Assembly: GCA_014058105.1 (NCBI GenBank)
Contig: JACGCM010001403.1
Location: 124,001 to 188,000 of the forward strand
Direction: 5' to 3'
Length of the DNA: 64,000 nucleotides
Source: Kingdonia uniflora
Lineage: Eukaryota > Streptophyta > Magnoliopsida > Ranunculales > Circaeasteraceae
This document shows positions 11,463 to 22,285 of the stretch, piece after piece. The notes under the pieces were generated by a model. That model made no database searches and had not been told where the DNA came from. It worked only from the letters and a program-made list of their open reading frames with translations. The position numbers and the translations under genes are program-made. The stretch's first letter is position 1, and every line of letters starts with the position of its first letter.

Positions 11463-11980
11463 GTGGGCTACTTTTTATGTAGATCTTCTTATAATTTTGA
11501 ATCAGGCAGGGAAGCTCCCATGAACACTAGACAAGCAGTTTGCACATCTACTTGTTTGACAAGTACTAGTTCCTTTTTGAACATCTGGATGAAGGAATTA
11601 ATTATTTCTTCGACCTGTTGCTTTAGGGAGAAGAGCTCGGCTAATTGCTTTTTAGATTGTTGGTTATGCAGGTATTTTTTCCTGAAGGTTAACGAAAGCA
11701 ACTTTAGGGTCAAAATTATGTTTGGCTCTAGGCTTTAAAACCAGGCGAGAGCCGTACCGGATAGGTTCAAGGAGAACAGGAGGCACATATGCATGCTCCC
11801 CCTATTTGGTGCTGCAGGTCGATACAATGATAAAACTTTGAAATATGGTGACCTGGGTCTTGACTCCCATTAAAGGATACTATTTTGGGCCTCGAGTGGC
11901 TTTGCCCTGACATGTTCTTCCAAATGTTCTTCATAAACGGGGTGCTGAAAACTTTTCGAATTGTCTCCTCTATCAACCTT
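11463..11980 (-). pseudogene. Gypsy gag core remnant
   Basis: The minus-strand frame 11,767-11,976 shows DPGHHISKFYHCIDLQ, the 'DPEDHLDSFETLM' block that opens the plant gag domain. The frame 11,489-11,713 shows KQLAELFSLKQQ-EEIINSF, then FKKELVLVKQVDVQ-ACLVFM, the 'Lf-vkQk-gEslrdyi-rFk' block with downstream helices. The frames are offset by a frameshift near 11,740. Gag would form the particle shell. Confidence 0.85.
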
Positions 11981-12786
11981 TTAGTCGGGTCGTTGTCTCT
12001 ATACTACAAATTTTACAATAATCCTTCTATAGATGCCGCAGCTGGAGGGAGATAATCATTTCTTTGATCTTCCCTTCTTGGTCTCCGTCCTCCCCGTACG
12101 GAAGGTTTGGGATAGTAACTTCTGTCGTCTGTCTCGTATGATTGTACGAGCTATTATTATCCCTGGTAGAGCTTGTCGTATCTGTCATTGTATTCAGGAC
12201 CGTTCCTCCCTTGAGGTCTTGGGTTCCCTCTATCATACTGCCTCTGCCCAAACTCCGATAGATAGGATGGGTCATCAGAGTAATACTTTTGATACCATTG
12301 TGGAGGGTTCTCGTGATAATTAACGTATAAATTCCCTGGGTATGGTGAAGGAATAGGAGGGCGCATGCCATTGTATTGTGGGGCATACTGACCAGGTAGA
12401 AGTGGGCCAGTATGGCTATCCTGGAATGCTAACGGTGAGAGTCGTTACTCTCCAAGGGGTGCTACTGGTCGTCTGGGTGGTTGGGGTCATTGCTCGCTAG
12501 AAGGTGGTACTGTTCTGCGAGGAAACAAATATTGGCCGAAAACCGAGGTAGCCTGGGGCTCATACATCGGACCATACAACAGCGGTTAGACATCAGGTCC
12601 GCCGTTACGGTTGTCGGCTTACACCTCGTACGGTGTGGAGTCTTCCACTCTCTAAGAGGCTGTTGGGGTTTTGATGGGTACTTGCTTTCCAACGATGACA
12701 TTTTCTCGTATCTCGTCGCTTGCCACCTGAAGTTGCCAGATCTAAGTCTCCAGATCTAAGTTTCTTTTATCGTCATTTACTTTTGT
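11981..12786 (-). pseudogene. Gypsy gag N-terminal region (low complexity)
   Basis: Minus-strand frames at 12,027-12,386, 12,157-12,366 and 12,462-12,701 encode low-complexity, Tyr/Pro/Asn/Arg-rich sequence (for example SPYPGNLYVNYHENPPQWY). This is typical of the poorly conserved N-terminal part of gypsy gag. It connects directly to the gag core. No single start codon can be chosen because the frame is broken several times. Confidence 0.5.
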
Positions 12787-12903
12787 AATTGTAAGAGTTA
12801 CACTTTTATCTTTGTCTCTGCTTGCTCATGCGTTTGATTTCGTGTAGAAACTACTATCTTCGCGCTTCTATATATTTGTATCGAGGACGCAAGAGGCATC
12901 AAT

Positions 12904-13210
12904 TGTAGTCCTTAAGATCTCTGAGGGATGATAATAAGTATTGCCATGTTTTGGTCTTGGAATATCTCACCAGAGGAGGGGTACCACTCAACTCTCTCTG
13001 GGTCTTTTTTTCATTTTCTTCTGGAGCTGCTAGAGTTCAGTAGATGGAGAAGGAGGTTCTGAAAAAATGATCCCCTCTCTGGTCCTCCTTCACCACTATT
13101 TATTGGGTAAAGTTTTAAAACTTGAAATGTTTGGGTCCCGTGGTGTGCGTAAAACCACAACTACCCTTGCAGGTTTTTAGGCTTTACCTTTCTACGTGGT
13201 CCTGATATAA
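12904..13210 (-). mobile_element. 5' LTR fragment (R/U5) of the gypsy element
   Basis: Three copies of related sequence occur in the window: here, at about 59,655-59,870 and at about 60,330-60,430. Each has the series GGGATGA/GGGACGA, then TTTTGGTCTTG/TTTGGGCTTG, then CTCACCAGAGGAGG, then GTACCACTC. The minus strand has a TATA-like AATAAATAG near 13,105. The inner boundary is placed at TGTAGTCC (12,904), giving ...ACA on the minus strand. The outer (U3) end is not recognisable, so the right limit is approximate. Confidence 0.55.
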
Positions 13211-14324
13211 ATTAAAATATTGATTGAATATAAATGCGTACGATATAATAAATACAATTCCATATAGGAAGTTATTTTGGGCACTAGAGTTCTTAATATA
13301 GAGCACTCCCATTAATATAGAATACATGCTAAACTTTGGGGCACATACACTCTCATCCTCTAGATATGTAGGGGCTAATTTGATTTAAATTAATTAATGC
13401 ACATCCCCTAATGATTTTCTTTTTCTCTCTAAAACTAAGGTTTCATTCGCTCTCCCCAAGAGTGCCTTCTCTCTTCTTAAACTCTAAAACACCCTCAATC
13501 TTTCTATTTATGAAATTTTCTCAGTCTTGGTTTCTTCATCTCTTTTAAACTTGTGCATCTCTCTTCCTCCTACATAACGACGCGCTTGAATTTTTTTTCC
13601 CAACACAATGGGCAAACCAAAAATGTTTGTGATAATTCATCATAGGGTTTTTAAATTATTAAGAGAGGGATAGAAATTAGTGGAATTTTCAAGGGTCAAC
13701 TTCAAACCGTTTCGCACAGTCTCAAGTTACATTGAAAATTTTAAACGTAAACACTGTCTTACGTTAATGTTAATGAAGAAAAAAAAAATAACGGTTAGAT
13801 GTTTTTCTCCCAATAGAAGTTGAAGGGGCTGTTGATGGACGTGGAAAGAAGAAGATAAAAACGAATAAGAGTATAAGAGAGAGAGAGAGAGGGGTGTGCT
13901 ACCTTTAAAAGACAATAATTAGGTGGGAACTCGACATGGTTAAGGGTAAAAAATAATTTTCTTTTATGGGTATCCAAATAGGAAAATGTATTTTTTTTTA
14001 CAGTATGTACTCCACTTAAGAACCGGTGTGCCCATAACAGTTTCCTTTTACGACACACATTAGTATGAATACTTCTACTTAGGTAAAATAGTTCTATATG
14101 CTTCTTTCGCGACTATATCTATTTAATAATGTATATAAAATTTAAATTGGTTTGTAACTCTAGTGGTTTATTAATTTAGTAATGCATTCATAGGTGCACG
14201 ATCATATAATGTTCTTTGTCATTGGGATTTAGTGCGCGAGAGTTATTTAATCTGGTATCGTATATATTCCTATATATATAACCAACTCATTTATAGTCAT
14301 ATCATTTCTAATCATATGCATAAT

Positions 14325-14432
14325 TGGAGACGGGGCACTGGAACCTGCCAGTTGCAACGACTATCATAAGAGGTATGAAAATAAGTTTAGAGATGGGGCA
14401 TTTGAACCTGCTAGTTGCAACTGACTATAAAC
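14325..14432 (+). repeat. Imperfect direct duplication, about 44 bp
   Basis: GAGACGGGGCACTGGAACCT... at 14,325-14,369 recurs as AGAGATGGGGCATTTGAACCT... at 14,388-14,432. Both end in a 'GCCAGTTGCAACGACTATAA'-like tail. The spacing is about 63 bp. Confidence 0.6.
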
Positions 14433-14460
14433 ACATACTAGCCTTTGTAAAAAAAAGAAG

Positions 14461-15005
14461 AAGGAAGGAAACCACCCTGGAATTACATCCTGCAGACACT
14501 GCAAAGAATACTGTAGTGCTGAGTATCTTACCTCTTTTAGCGCATCAGCAGCATGATAGCAAGTATAGCGATGACTATCCTAAACTATTCAATTAGCACT
14601 TTTCAGGCTGTAAAATAGCGATAACTATTATTTGGCATTCTATCGAGAGACTCAGTGGCTAAATGTAGCGATCCGAAAACTAACCTCTCTCATACGTCAG
14701 CATTCTCTATAGCTTAACACGTGTAAGTTTAACTTGCTTTATGACTTTCTTTTCCCCCTCGCTAATATTTAACCTTAATTTTTTCCTCTTTTCCGGAAAT
14801 AAGTGGATATAGAGAGGTAATTTAGCAATGATGAAAAACTAAATTACTTTTTGAATCTCTAGTAGTCTGTTAAGAATCTTGTGGCAATGTGCAATCCCCA
14901 CCCTGCTGCTGCTGCTGCTCTTAAAATGGAAAGAAGCCACCCAGGAATTGCATCCTGATGCTGAAGAGAATACTATAGTGCTGACTATCTTACCTATTTT
15001 CCTGT
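14461..15005 (+). repeat. Two direct copies of an 80-bp segment
   Basis: 14,461-14,540 and 14,928-15,005 share GAA(A/G)CCACCC(T/A)GGAATT(A/G)CATCCTG and then GAATACT(G/A)TAGTGCTGA(G/C)TATCTTACCT. The copies lie about 465 bp apart in the same orientation and suggest an older local duplication or two members of a small repeat family. Confidence 0.6.
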
Positions 15006-15399
15006 AGTCGTTGAGGAAACTCATATGCCTTCTAGCTATTTAGCACCTATGTCAAGGAAAATGTTACTGGAGGAGGCCAAAGGCAAAGTTTTACATAGGC
15101 GATAGCGGCCAAACAGACGTTTCACATCCTAGTAAATTTCGTATAATATTAATATGGACCACCGGCGGAGTTTAAATAGAAAAATAATATAATAGTGTTA
15201 AGTGGTTAGGTTATTTAATAAAATCTATCAAAATGGGAAAATGAATGGAATTCAAAGAAGGGTCGGGATCCCATGAAAAGGTGACGCCAGCCCCAACTTA
15301 ATTTTCTTTCTGATAAAGACCACCCCCAAGAATTTCTCGAGTTATGTACAATAATAAATAAATAGAAAATAGTGAGGCACCCTCTTTGTTTCTCCGACG

Positions 15400-15690
15400 A
15401 AGTAATCAGGCAGTTATCTTCCCACTAATCCCAGAAACTAATTCAAGTAATCAATAATTACCAATTTCTCTTTCATTCCTCTCTCACTAATCCATGAAAT
15501 TCCCACTGGGAACCGCGAATTTCATCACCGTGATAAACTTTTGGTATTTCTCTCGCTCTCTCTGTGTTTGGCTACGATGGAAAGGTATTTAGCTGCATCT
15601 TTTGAACGTTCCAAAGCCCTCTCTTTTGATCATGTTCTCAAAGTCTCATTGTTTCTGGTTTTGGTTCTACACCGTAAGTTGGTTTATGGC
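15400..15690 (+). other. CT-rich leader and short exon-like ATG, possible gene 5' end
   Basis: A pyrimidine-rich leader (TCTCGCTCTCTCTGTG near 15,550) precedes an ATG at 15,576, which opens MERYLAASFERSKALSFDHV. The frame stays open for about 40 codons and meets a donor-like CCGTAAGT at about 15,670. The TTACGGT-type motif cluster of the transposon remnant also starts there. It could be the first exon of a host gene interrupted by the transposon, a captured gene fragment, or the element's own leader. No homology is recognised. Confidence 0.25.
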
Positions 15691-16010
15691 ACCTTGTTTT
15701 GATTATTACGATAAGTTTATGCCTTTCATTCTCGACGTCTATGTTTTAGGTTCTAGACTGCAAGTTTGTTTTCGACACCTAGTTTTTCTAGTTACGATGA
15801 GTTTATGCTTTAATATGATACATAGTTTAGAATATATGAACCGCAAGTCAATTATTACGGCAAGTATTTTTGATAGTTACGGTTTTATGTAGAAACGTCT
15901 ATATTAGGTTACAGTATAGTTTTCCACCGTATTTTTTTGTTACGGTTGATTTTACAGTCATAAGTGTTTATTTCAAACTTCATTTTTTGGCCGTAAGCCT
16001 TAATTTGCCC
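15665..16010. repeat. Subterminal TTACGGT-type motif cluster, left side of PMD element A
   Basis: ACCGTAAG, ATTACGATAAG, GTTACGATGAG, ATTACGGCAAG, GTTACGGTT, GTTACGGTTG and GCCGTAAG occur within about 330 bp, in both orientations. The same motif clusters at 21,340-21,640, 35,050-35,310 and 39,134-39,380. Short motifs repeated in both directions near the ends are characteristic of DNA transposons, where the transposase binds them. Confidence 0.55.
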
Positions 16011-16189
16011 ATTTCGTGGGAAAACTAAATTTGAAACTCACTTTGCAAATATGGTCCTAAGAAATAACAACGGGGTAAGAAAACAATAAAGAAGTTGACA
16101 AAAAAAGAAATTAATCCGACACTAGATGAATGAACATCACAAGGAATGGTAAATGTAGGGGATTTGAAAAAAGTATGAGTTCAAACACT

Positions 16190-17190
16190 AGTTAAGAAAA
16201 ATGAATTAACTGAGAAAGAAAAGGCAGAATTGGCAGAAAAAATTGAGTTGCAAAAAGTAAAAGCTGTAGGCCATGTTTCTGAGAGAGTTTGAAAATCTTA
16301 ACCCAAACTTGGCCCAAATGAGCAATTAGCTATTGTCGTATATAATGGGTTTCAACTAAGATTAGAAGAAATATGTGAAAATAAACCTATTGACCAAGTA
16401 GAACCCAATCCTATGGTGCAGGTGCCAGTGGGAATAGAAGAAAGCAACATGCATTCTGAAATTATAAATAATCCTGAAGTAATATCAATGAGTAAGGCAA
16501 CAACTGAGTAGATAATCCTGAAGTAATATCAGTGAGTAAGGCAACAAGTGAGGAAAAAGAAGGTTATACAAATTTTGTGGCCCCAGAAGAAAGTTATTTG
16601 AATGAAGAACTAGTGCCGCTTGATCTTACTTGCTTGTTAGAGGCAGAAATGTTAGAGAAAAATAACTGCAAGGGGGTATAGAAATAGGTGCAGAAGGGAA
16701 TACGGTGGAAATAGTTCAGGAAGGTGAGGTAGTGGTTAATGTGCATCAGAAGATGTAAATGTGGATGATGAAAATAGGGAGAAACCAATGTTAAGATAAT
16801 TCTGTAATAAATGAAGTATTGGAAGAAAATGGGTTAGGGAGGTTGGACAATAATTACCCAGCTATGGATGAAATTGATGTTTATGTCCCATCTGCTATGG
16901 ATGTAAGGAATAATCCTGCTATTAACAATGAGACCAGGGATGAAGATAAGCATGACAATTTGTTCCCTCTGCCTATCCATGAAACTGACTCTTCAAGAGA
17001 GGACTCAGACAGTTCTCAAACGGTACGTTATCGTGATGGCCCCGAGAGGTCTACAATTCCTGTTGGTTTCAAGAACCACAGGGCTAAAAGCATATGGGCT
17101 AGGGAGGAAGTTGTTATCCTCATACCAAAGCAACATGGAGTCAATCTTGGAAAATGGATTTGGCGTGATGAGTATAAAAAAATTCAGTAA
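16190..17190 (+). pseudogene. Acidic N-terminal region upstream of PMD (element A)
   Basis: The plus strand encodes a Glu/Lys/Asn-rich region, for example NELTEKEKAELAEKIELQKV at about 16,200. A 123-codon frame at 16,819-17,190 contains ETDSSREDSDSSQTVRYRDG and ends with VNLGKWIWRDEYKKIQ. A 44-bp tandem duplication at 16,468-16,555 brings in a stop. The region resembles the disordered head often found before PMD in plant transposon proteins. No catalytic motif is seen. It is interrupted by stops and at least one frameshift. Confidence 0.4.
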
Positions 17191-17239
17191 AAGGTTATTG
17201 AAACTGACCGAAGTATGGCATTTCATGTGTGTTATAGGT

Positions 17240-18930
17240 ATAATAACCAGGTAATTTCAAATGCTTGGTTGAAACATTGGCAACAAGAGACCTTTACATT
17301 TTATAAGGGAGGCCGAGAAAGGCAAACCTTTTTATGCGATAAATTATTATTCTAATATGATGGTAAAATTTATTGGTCAGTCCAAGGAAGAAATGCTTAC
17401 GCTTCTTGGGGCTTTGTGGCGTGTTGCACTTCATTGGTTGAAGGATAGATTTTATGGTGACAACAAATGCATGAATGACACCCCTGATGATGTGTGAGAT
17501 CATCATGTGAGAGCTTATATATTCTATATGTTGGGATGTGGTTTATTTGGTAATTAGAGCGGCCATATGGTTCATTTTAGATATCTTGAGCTACTTGCTG
17601 AAGTGGATAAGATCAAGTCTTATTCCCGGGAAATAACTATTTTGGCACACCTATATCGCCAGCTTGGAATGGCAAGCGGGAGCACTTGTTCCCATCTTTC
17701 TGTATTTTTTTAACCCTATTGGAGGTACGATTAATTAATTTTGTTACATTAAACATTGCGTTATAAACTATTGTTTATATTTTTCTAGTATAACATTATT
17801 GTTTTCAATATAATATAGGCTTGGTTCTACAAGCAGGAGATTATCCTAGAGTCCCTTAAACCACCTAGAAATATCTTGTATAAAGATGGGAAACCTTGTG
17901 CTCTCTATTGGGTGTCTCAAAAGCTTTTGACAATGAATAAGGATTTTATTCTGGAGTACAGAACTTATATGGACTCTTTGACTAAGGAGGAGGTAATGCA
18001 ATTTTAAATCATCAAGTTTCTGTATACGTTCAAGTTCAGGGATGTAACTATGGTGTTACAGCCATATAAAAGTTTGATAGAATGTATGTTTTACCATACG
18101 TCAGTAATCTCTACCGTAATATAATTTTTTTTTAAATTCTTGTTTTTTAACATCAACCGTATCTTATACCTATAAATTAGGATGTAATAGTACTTATATG
18201 GAATGAATTTTTAAATCATCAAGTCACTATATACATCCATTTTTATTAACGTAACTATAGTGTAGCAACCACATATAGTTTGGTAGAATGAATGTTTCAC
18301 TATATGGGAATAACTTCTACCATAATATATGAAATTTTGATATACTTGATTTTTTAAACGAACTGTATCTTACGGCTATAAATTGAGACGTAACATGAAG
18401 TTCACGTTGTATTTTTTATTATTTTTGCATATGTCAAGACTTACGTCTAATAAATTTACCGTATGGGTTTGTTTATATTTTCTCAGTACTTGCACATTTC
18501 TCTGATTATATGTGATGAAATTTTCTCTCTCAGGTAAAGTTCTTATTGTGGTCAAATACTTGAGATATACTCCAACATTTTCGTGAGTTGATTTAATACT
18601 GAGGGTTAATACGTAGCTTCAATATTATTGAAGTGTACGACCCAATGAGGGTGTTGAGGTAGATGGGTTATGTACAATGCATTCTTCGGCCGATAGTGAA
18701 GCCAAAACTCCCTGAGAGATTTAATAGTTCAAAGAGGTACAAAGTTGAATGGGAGCTGTTGACTAGAAGTGCTGGACAATTATTCAAATGACTTATAGGC
18801 GAGAGTTTTTTACTTGAGATTGGGAGTGTATTGAAGGGTACGATAGTTGGTACACACATAGATCCCACCCTCGATTGCTCCCGACGACAAATACTGATGA
18901 GCCAAATGACAATAGAAATATGCAAAGTTT
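17240..18930 (+). pseudogene. Plant mobile domain (PMD) protein remnant, element A
   Basis: PMD ('aminotransferase-like' in older annotations) is a plant transposon-associated domain, also present in the host proteins MAIN/MAIL1. Recognisable blocks on the plus strand are FRYLELLAEVDKIKSYSREI followed by LAHLYRQLGMAS (about 17,570-17,690, matching the 'YSWGSAvLAfLYRqLcraS' core), PPRNILYKDGKPCALYW with EYRTYMDSLTKEEV (about 17,860-17,995), and VYDPMRVLRQMGYVQCILRP (about 18,635-18,700). Intervening stretches at 17,700-17,820 and 18,000-18,540 carry no coding signal and look like introns. Stops in the core show a dead copy. The PMRVLRQ block is shared with the minus-strand copy at 37.2-39.1 kb, so the two belong to one family. 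Confidence 0.65.
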
Positions 18931-19059
18931 AGATAAAGATGGTAATGATGGTGACACTAGTGTTGAGGACCTTAATGTAAGTAGTATCATCTATTGTTTA
19001 TTTTTAAACTTGTGTTAATAAATAAAATTTCAACGTACTTTATTGTTAATGCTAGGTAC

Positions 19060-19770
19060 TTTCCAATTGCAGCATAGTACCATGGTGGCAGCTTTAGAGC
19101 AATTAAAGAAAATTCTGAATAACTTCAAGAGTATACCAACGGCCATGATAAGTCCAATTCTACGGGTATCCAAACTCTTAGATGGAGACATAGAGTAAGA
19201 GGTGGACGATACAACATCTTCATGTTAACAACCCAAACCCCGAGATGACATTGATACCAAAATGTCTGAAGTAACTTCGACAGGGCAGGGTAATACGACG
19301 AAATGGAAATTCAGTTACTCAAAAAGTAGTATAGTTAAGACATTAAAGATATTTAGTGTTACTAAAGAAGTGCAAGGCACTGAAAAAATGCCTCGAACAT
19401 TAGAGAAGTAGGAGTGATAGGTTAGCTTTGCAGCTCAACCTATTAATAACGATGTTGAGACAGAGTCTGAACAAGGGAAGGTTACCACTGTCAAGGCAAA
19501 GTTACCACCTACCAAGGCAAATGTAACTTCTTCAAAGGCAAAAGGCAAAAAAATGTAAAAAAAGGGAGAGAAATATTAGATAAATAGTTGAAGGCGCTTG
19601 GGTTTGATGAGTTACCTTATATAGGAAAGGTTTTGCAGACTCACGAGGCAAATAAATATGTTCTTATGTGTTACCATGGTTTTTTCCAGAGGTTTGAATC
19701 TTTTCTAAAAGATGAAAGCAACAGATTTTGAGCTATCACCTCATGTATTATGTGGGGCAGTTTTTGAGTT
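19060..19770 (+). pseudogene. Lys/Thr-rich tail segment between PMD and the next ORF
   Basis: Plus-strand frames encode a repetitive basic tail (KVTTVKAKLPPTKANVTSSK at about 19,475-19,540) followed by LKALGFDELPYIGKVLQTHE and CYHGFFQRFESFLKDESN (about 19,590-19,725). Single stops separate these from the 181-codon frame that follows. All three may be parts of one protein or of two genes joined by small introns. Confidence 0.35.
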
Positions 19771-20316
19771 ATGAAGGAAGATTGCCTAAAAGAGTTAGCA
19801 TATTCTGAAGAGTGGAAGGAAACCTATATTAGGTTGTTTGACCCTAATGATAGAAAAGGTACTCTAATTAGTTATTACTTGGAAGGATTGGTGGTGTATA
19901 ATAGATGTGTTGCTATATGCCAAACTAGACAAGACAGTCTTCAAGGACCAGACTGTAGGTTGCTACTGCCATATTTTGGACATGTTCTAGCTACTATCTA
20001 CAATATCGGCTTTTGTTTCAATTTTACTGAGTGGTGTGCCACTTTCATGCCTTTGAGAAAGTATAGCACTCGTAATGTGAAGGACATCAAATTGAATATG
20101 ATTGTGATGGGCCAAGAGAATGTATTCTCTAGGGCTATACTAAGGCATGAAGAAAATTTTCCATTCCCGCCTATATCACAGTTCTGGTATAAGTTTAGGG
20201 AAGATACAACTTTTGAGGTAAACGATGAGTGGCATACGCGGATGAAGTGTTTTCACCCAATGATGATGGAGAGTGAAGACAAAGGGATTTGTGAAGAAAT
20301 ATTTTTTGATGTGTAG
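19771..20316 (+). CDS. Hypothetical transposon-associated protein, 181 codons open
   Basis: An uninterrupted frame of 181 codons sits in otherwise decayed DNA. It opens MKEDCLKELAYSEEW and includes LFDPNDRKGTLISYYLEG, QGPDCRLLLPYFGHVLATIY and FPFPPISQFWYKFRED. It has the composition of a folded globular protein, with several Cys and Trp and no low complexity. I do not recognise the family. Coding-like sequence continues upstream past two stops (19,580-19,770), so the true start is probably not at 19,771 and this may be the C-terminal exon of a longer protein. It follows PMD remnant A by about 0.8 kb on the same strand, so it may be the second ORF of that transposon. Confidence 0.4.
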   Translation: MKEDCLKELAYSEEWKETYIRLFDPNDRKGTLISYYLEGLVVYNRCVAICQTRQDSLQGPDCRLLLPYFGHVLATIYNIGFCFNFTEWCATFMPLRKYSTRNVKDIKLNMIVMGQENVFSRAILRHEENFPFPPISQFWYKFREDTTFEVNDEWHTRMKCFHPMMMESEDKGICEEIFFDV

Positions 20317-20479
20317 TTAAAACATTCTTTGGTATTTTATGCATAATTGCAACTGCTTTTTGTCAAATAATATTATGTAATAGTTGTTATTTATTCCATA
20401 TCTTGTTGTTTTTATAAAATTTAATGATTGTGATTTTAACTTTTAAAAGTAGGGGACCAAAATGCCATTGATGGGTTAA

Positions 20480-20640
20480 AACCATTTTACTGACAGTATT
20501 TCGTAACCCAGAAACGCTAAAGGCAACATACGGATAGTGTTTTCACCGTAAGTAGGGTTTTCCTTTTCTACGTATCTAGCCATCTGAATTTTTTTTGCTG
20601 TAAGTCATTTGTTATGTTTTTTTCTTAAAGGTTGAACATT
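20480..20640. repeat. Internal TTACGGT-type motif cluster
   Basis: TTTCGTAACCC, CACCGTAAGT and GCTGTAAGTC variants of the transposon motif lie in the non-coding gap after the 181-codon frame. This suggests the end of one gene unit or a nested relative. Confidence 0.35.
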
Positions 20641-20740
20641 AATTGGTGACACCTGTAAACCATAATTGCTCAACTTCCCAATACCAGTCTAATAAGAACA
20701 TACATAGGGTTATCTTCCTCTTACACCTTCTTCCCTTATA

Positions 20741-21300
20741 GTCATGAAAAGGAATGAGTGCTTCAACCATGTTGAAGATGTTGAGCTACGTAAGTCATTC
20801 AAGAAGGTTATTAATCATCGCGCCAGCAACTACCAATCGTGGTGGGAACAAGTAAAGCATAAGTTCAAGCGCTTACGCAAGCCGTGATCAATTGCTTCGC
20901 TGTGAGACCATTGGCGCACTATTGAGGCTGATTTTCATATTTTTCTCTCCCTAAGGGTTAAAAGTGCAAGATGGTTGCAAAATCAAGGGTTTGCAAAGAT
21001 TTTTCAAATCGGGAGGAAAGAATGGCACCGTCGATACAACAAACCATTATTGTTTGAGGAATGCTACCGCCAACTGAAATTTCATCCCCCTTACTTCTCC
21101 GAGGCCTACATAGAAGAAGTGGATGATAGGGACAACGAAGGAGTTGGGTGTGCCCCAAATTCGTCAGCAAACGAGTCTTCTTTCTGTAGTCCAACATTTC
21201 AGTGTTTTATTGATTTGATTGTTGTATTAATTTTTGTTAATTCTCAAATAATTAATTTCTTTATGTACAACTATAATTGTAACAAAAATTCATTGAAGTA
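20741..21300 (+). pseudogene. Unrecognised coding remnant
   Basis: Two plus-strand pieces look coding. One, at 20,743-20,887, encodes a basic 47-residue peptide containing RASNYQSWWEQVKHKFKR. The other is a frame from about 20,925 with SARWLQNQGFAKIFQIGRKE, YNKPLLFEECYRQLKFHPP and an acidic end, followed by a hydrophobic tail (IDLIVVLIFVNSQIINFFMY) that is probably read-through into AT-rich DNA. No family is recognised. It may be the end of the PMD element A gene set. Confidence 0.3.
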
Positions 21301-21339
21301 ATTCATTATGGTAGGATATTTACTCGCATCTCATAAGTT

Positions 21340-21640
21340 ACGGTTGAGTTTGAAACATAATTTCAGGAAATAAATATGCAGTTACGGCTAACTATTTAAA
21401 AGTATGAAGTTAAATAAAAAATTTACATAGAAAACAATCGTTCAGTTATGGCAGAATAATGTCCCGTATCCCGTTCAGTACGAATTTTGATATAGATGTG
21501 AGCCTAAATGTCATTTGATAGTTACGTCAGATATTTCCTAAGAAATTTGTAGTTACGGTAAGAAAGGAAATAGTTTGACACATCCCCCTGGTTACGTGGA
21601 TAAGTCTTTACGTAACATGGTCAAATGGTGCATTCATGAC
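21340..21640. repeat. Subterminal TTACGGT-type motif cluster, right side of PMD element A
   Basis: AGTTACGGTTGA, AGTTACGGCTAA, AGTTATGGCAG, AGTTACGTCAG, AGTTACGGTAAG, GGTTACGTGG and TTTACGTAAC occur within 280 bp. Together with the cluster at 15.67-16.01 kb they bracket the PMD remnant. Isolated copies continue at 22,040 and 22,365. Confidence 0.5.
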
Positions 21641-22285
21641 GAACCGTTCTAACTTAATAAAGGCTTCCTTTTTAGGGTTTCCTATTATCCCTCACTCTTT
21701 CTATCTCTTTCTCTCTCACCGAAGACGATTATTCTCAGAGCCACAATTTCTCTTACTCTCTCTATCTCTCAGTTTGATTGGTTCGTGATCCCTCTCCCAA
21801 TGACTTGAAGACATTGGAGATCTTATATTTGAAGCAAAAGTAGGGTCTTCAATTTTTTAGGCAAGATCTCTCTGTAAGTGTTCTCTCTATCTCTATCTCT
21901 CTCAAATCACTGATTAATTTTATAGATCTAGAGTTCTACAAATTTGAAATACTTCAGCATGTGCTTGGTTACTTTTAGGTTTTACCACATATCAATGGCT
22001 TTATTTTGGCAATTTGTAATGAATTTTAACTTCTAAAAGGTTACGGTATATATCATTTACATATTTTTGAAGTTGCTCAGATGTTGATAAAGAATTGAGA
22101 GGCGTGAAAAGCTTGTGGTTGTTGTAGGTTACATTTTATTAACTTCCAGTATGTGCTATCTTGCGTAGTATTATTTTGACGTATCTGCTAACTTACTCTA
22201 TATTATGAAATACATACTAGGATGAACTTATTTGTCTAAACGTATTCTCTAGCTTGGTTGATTCTTTATTTGTGGATCTCAACGC
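21640..22285 (+). other. CT-rich leader-like sequence, no ORF
   Basis: After AATAAAGGCTTCC the sequence becomes strongly pyrimidine-rich (TCTATCTCTTTCTCTCTC). A donor-like CTGTAAGTG follows at about 21,872. This looks like the 5' leader and first intron of a plant transcription unit, but no convincing coding exon follows. It could be the promoter and leader of the repeat unit or of an adjoining transposon. Confidence 0.25.

Larger units (their letters stand above)
6480..13210 (-). mobile_element. Ty3/gypsy retrotransposon, decayed but with all pol domains
   Basis: Read on the minus strand, the domain order is gag (12.8-11.4 kb), protease (about 10.6 kb), reverse transcriptase (10.0-9.2 kb), RNase H (8.7-8.2 kb), integrase (8.0-7.0 kb). 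Protease-RT-RNase H-integrase is the diagnostic Ty3/gypsy order. The U5/R part of a 5' LTR is at 12,904-13,210. No 3' LTR could be delimited; the 3' untranslated region appears to hold the short tandem repeat at 6,640-6,905. Every domain carries stops or frameshifts, so the element is non-autonomous. The sequence style (YIDDM box, RVT_3-type RNase H, NNEAEYE motif) suits the Tat/Ogre-Retand side of the plant gypsy elements. That lineage call is inference. Confidence 0.8.
13210..15240. other. Intergenic DNA, no gene seen
   Basis: No open frame here looks like a gene. Contents are AT-rich DNA, CT-rich stretches at 13,430-13,570 resembling a plant 5' leader, a GA microsatellite at 13,874-13,892, a (CTG)5 run at about 14,904-14,920, and the two small duplications listed separately. 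Confidence 0.6.

Noticed and set aside
15602..15892. 96-codon plus-strand ORF
   Set aside because: It overlaps the motif-rich subterminal region in a different frame from the more plausible ATG at 15,576, and its hydrophobic AT-driven composition is typical of chance ORFs.
19920..19990. Ulp1-like protease signature (Q...GPDC) in the 181-codon frame
   Set aside because: Only a Q-x-x-x-x-G-P-D-C resemblance was seen. The preceding His and Asp blocks of C48 proteases were not found.
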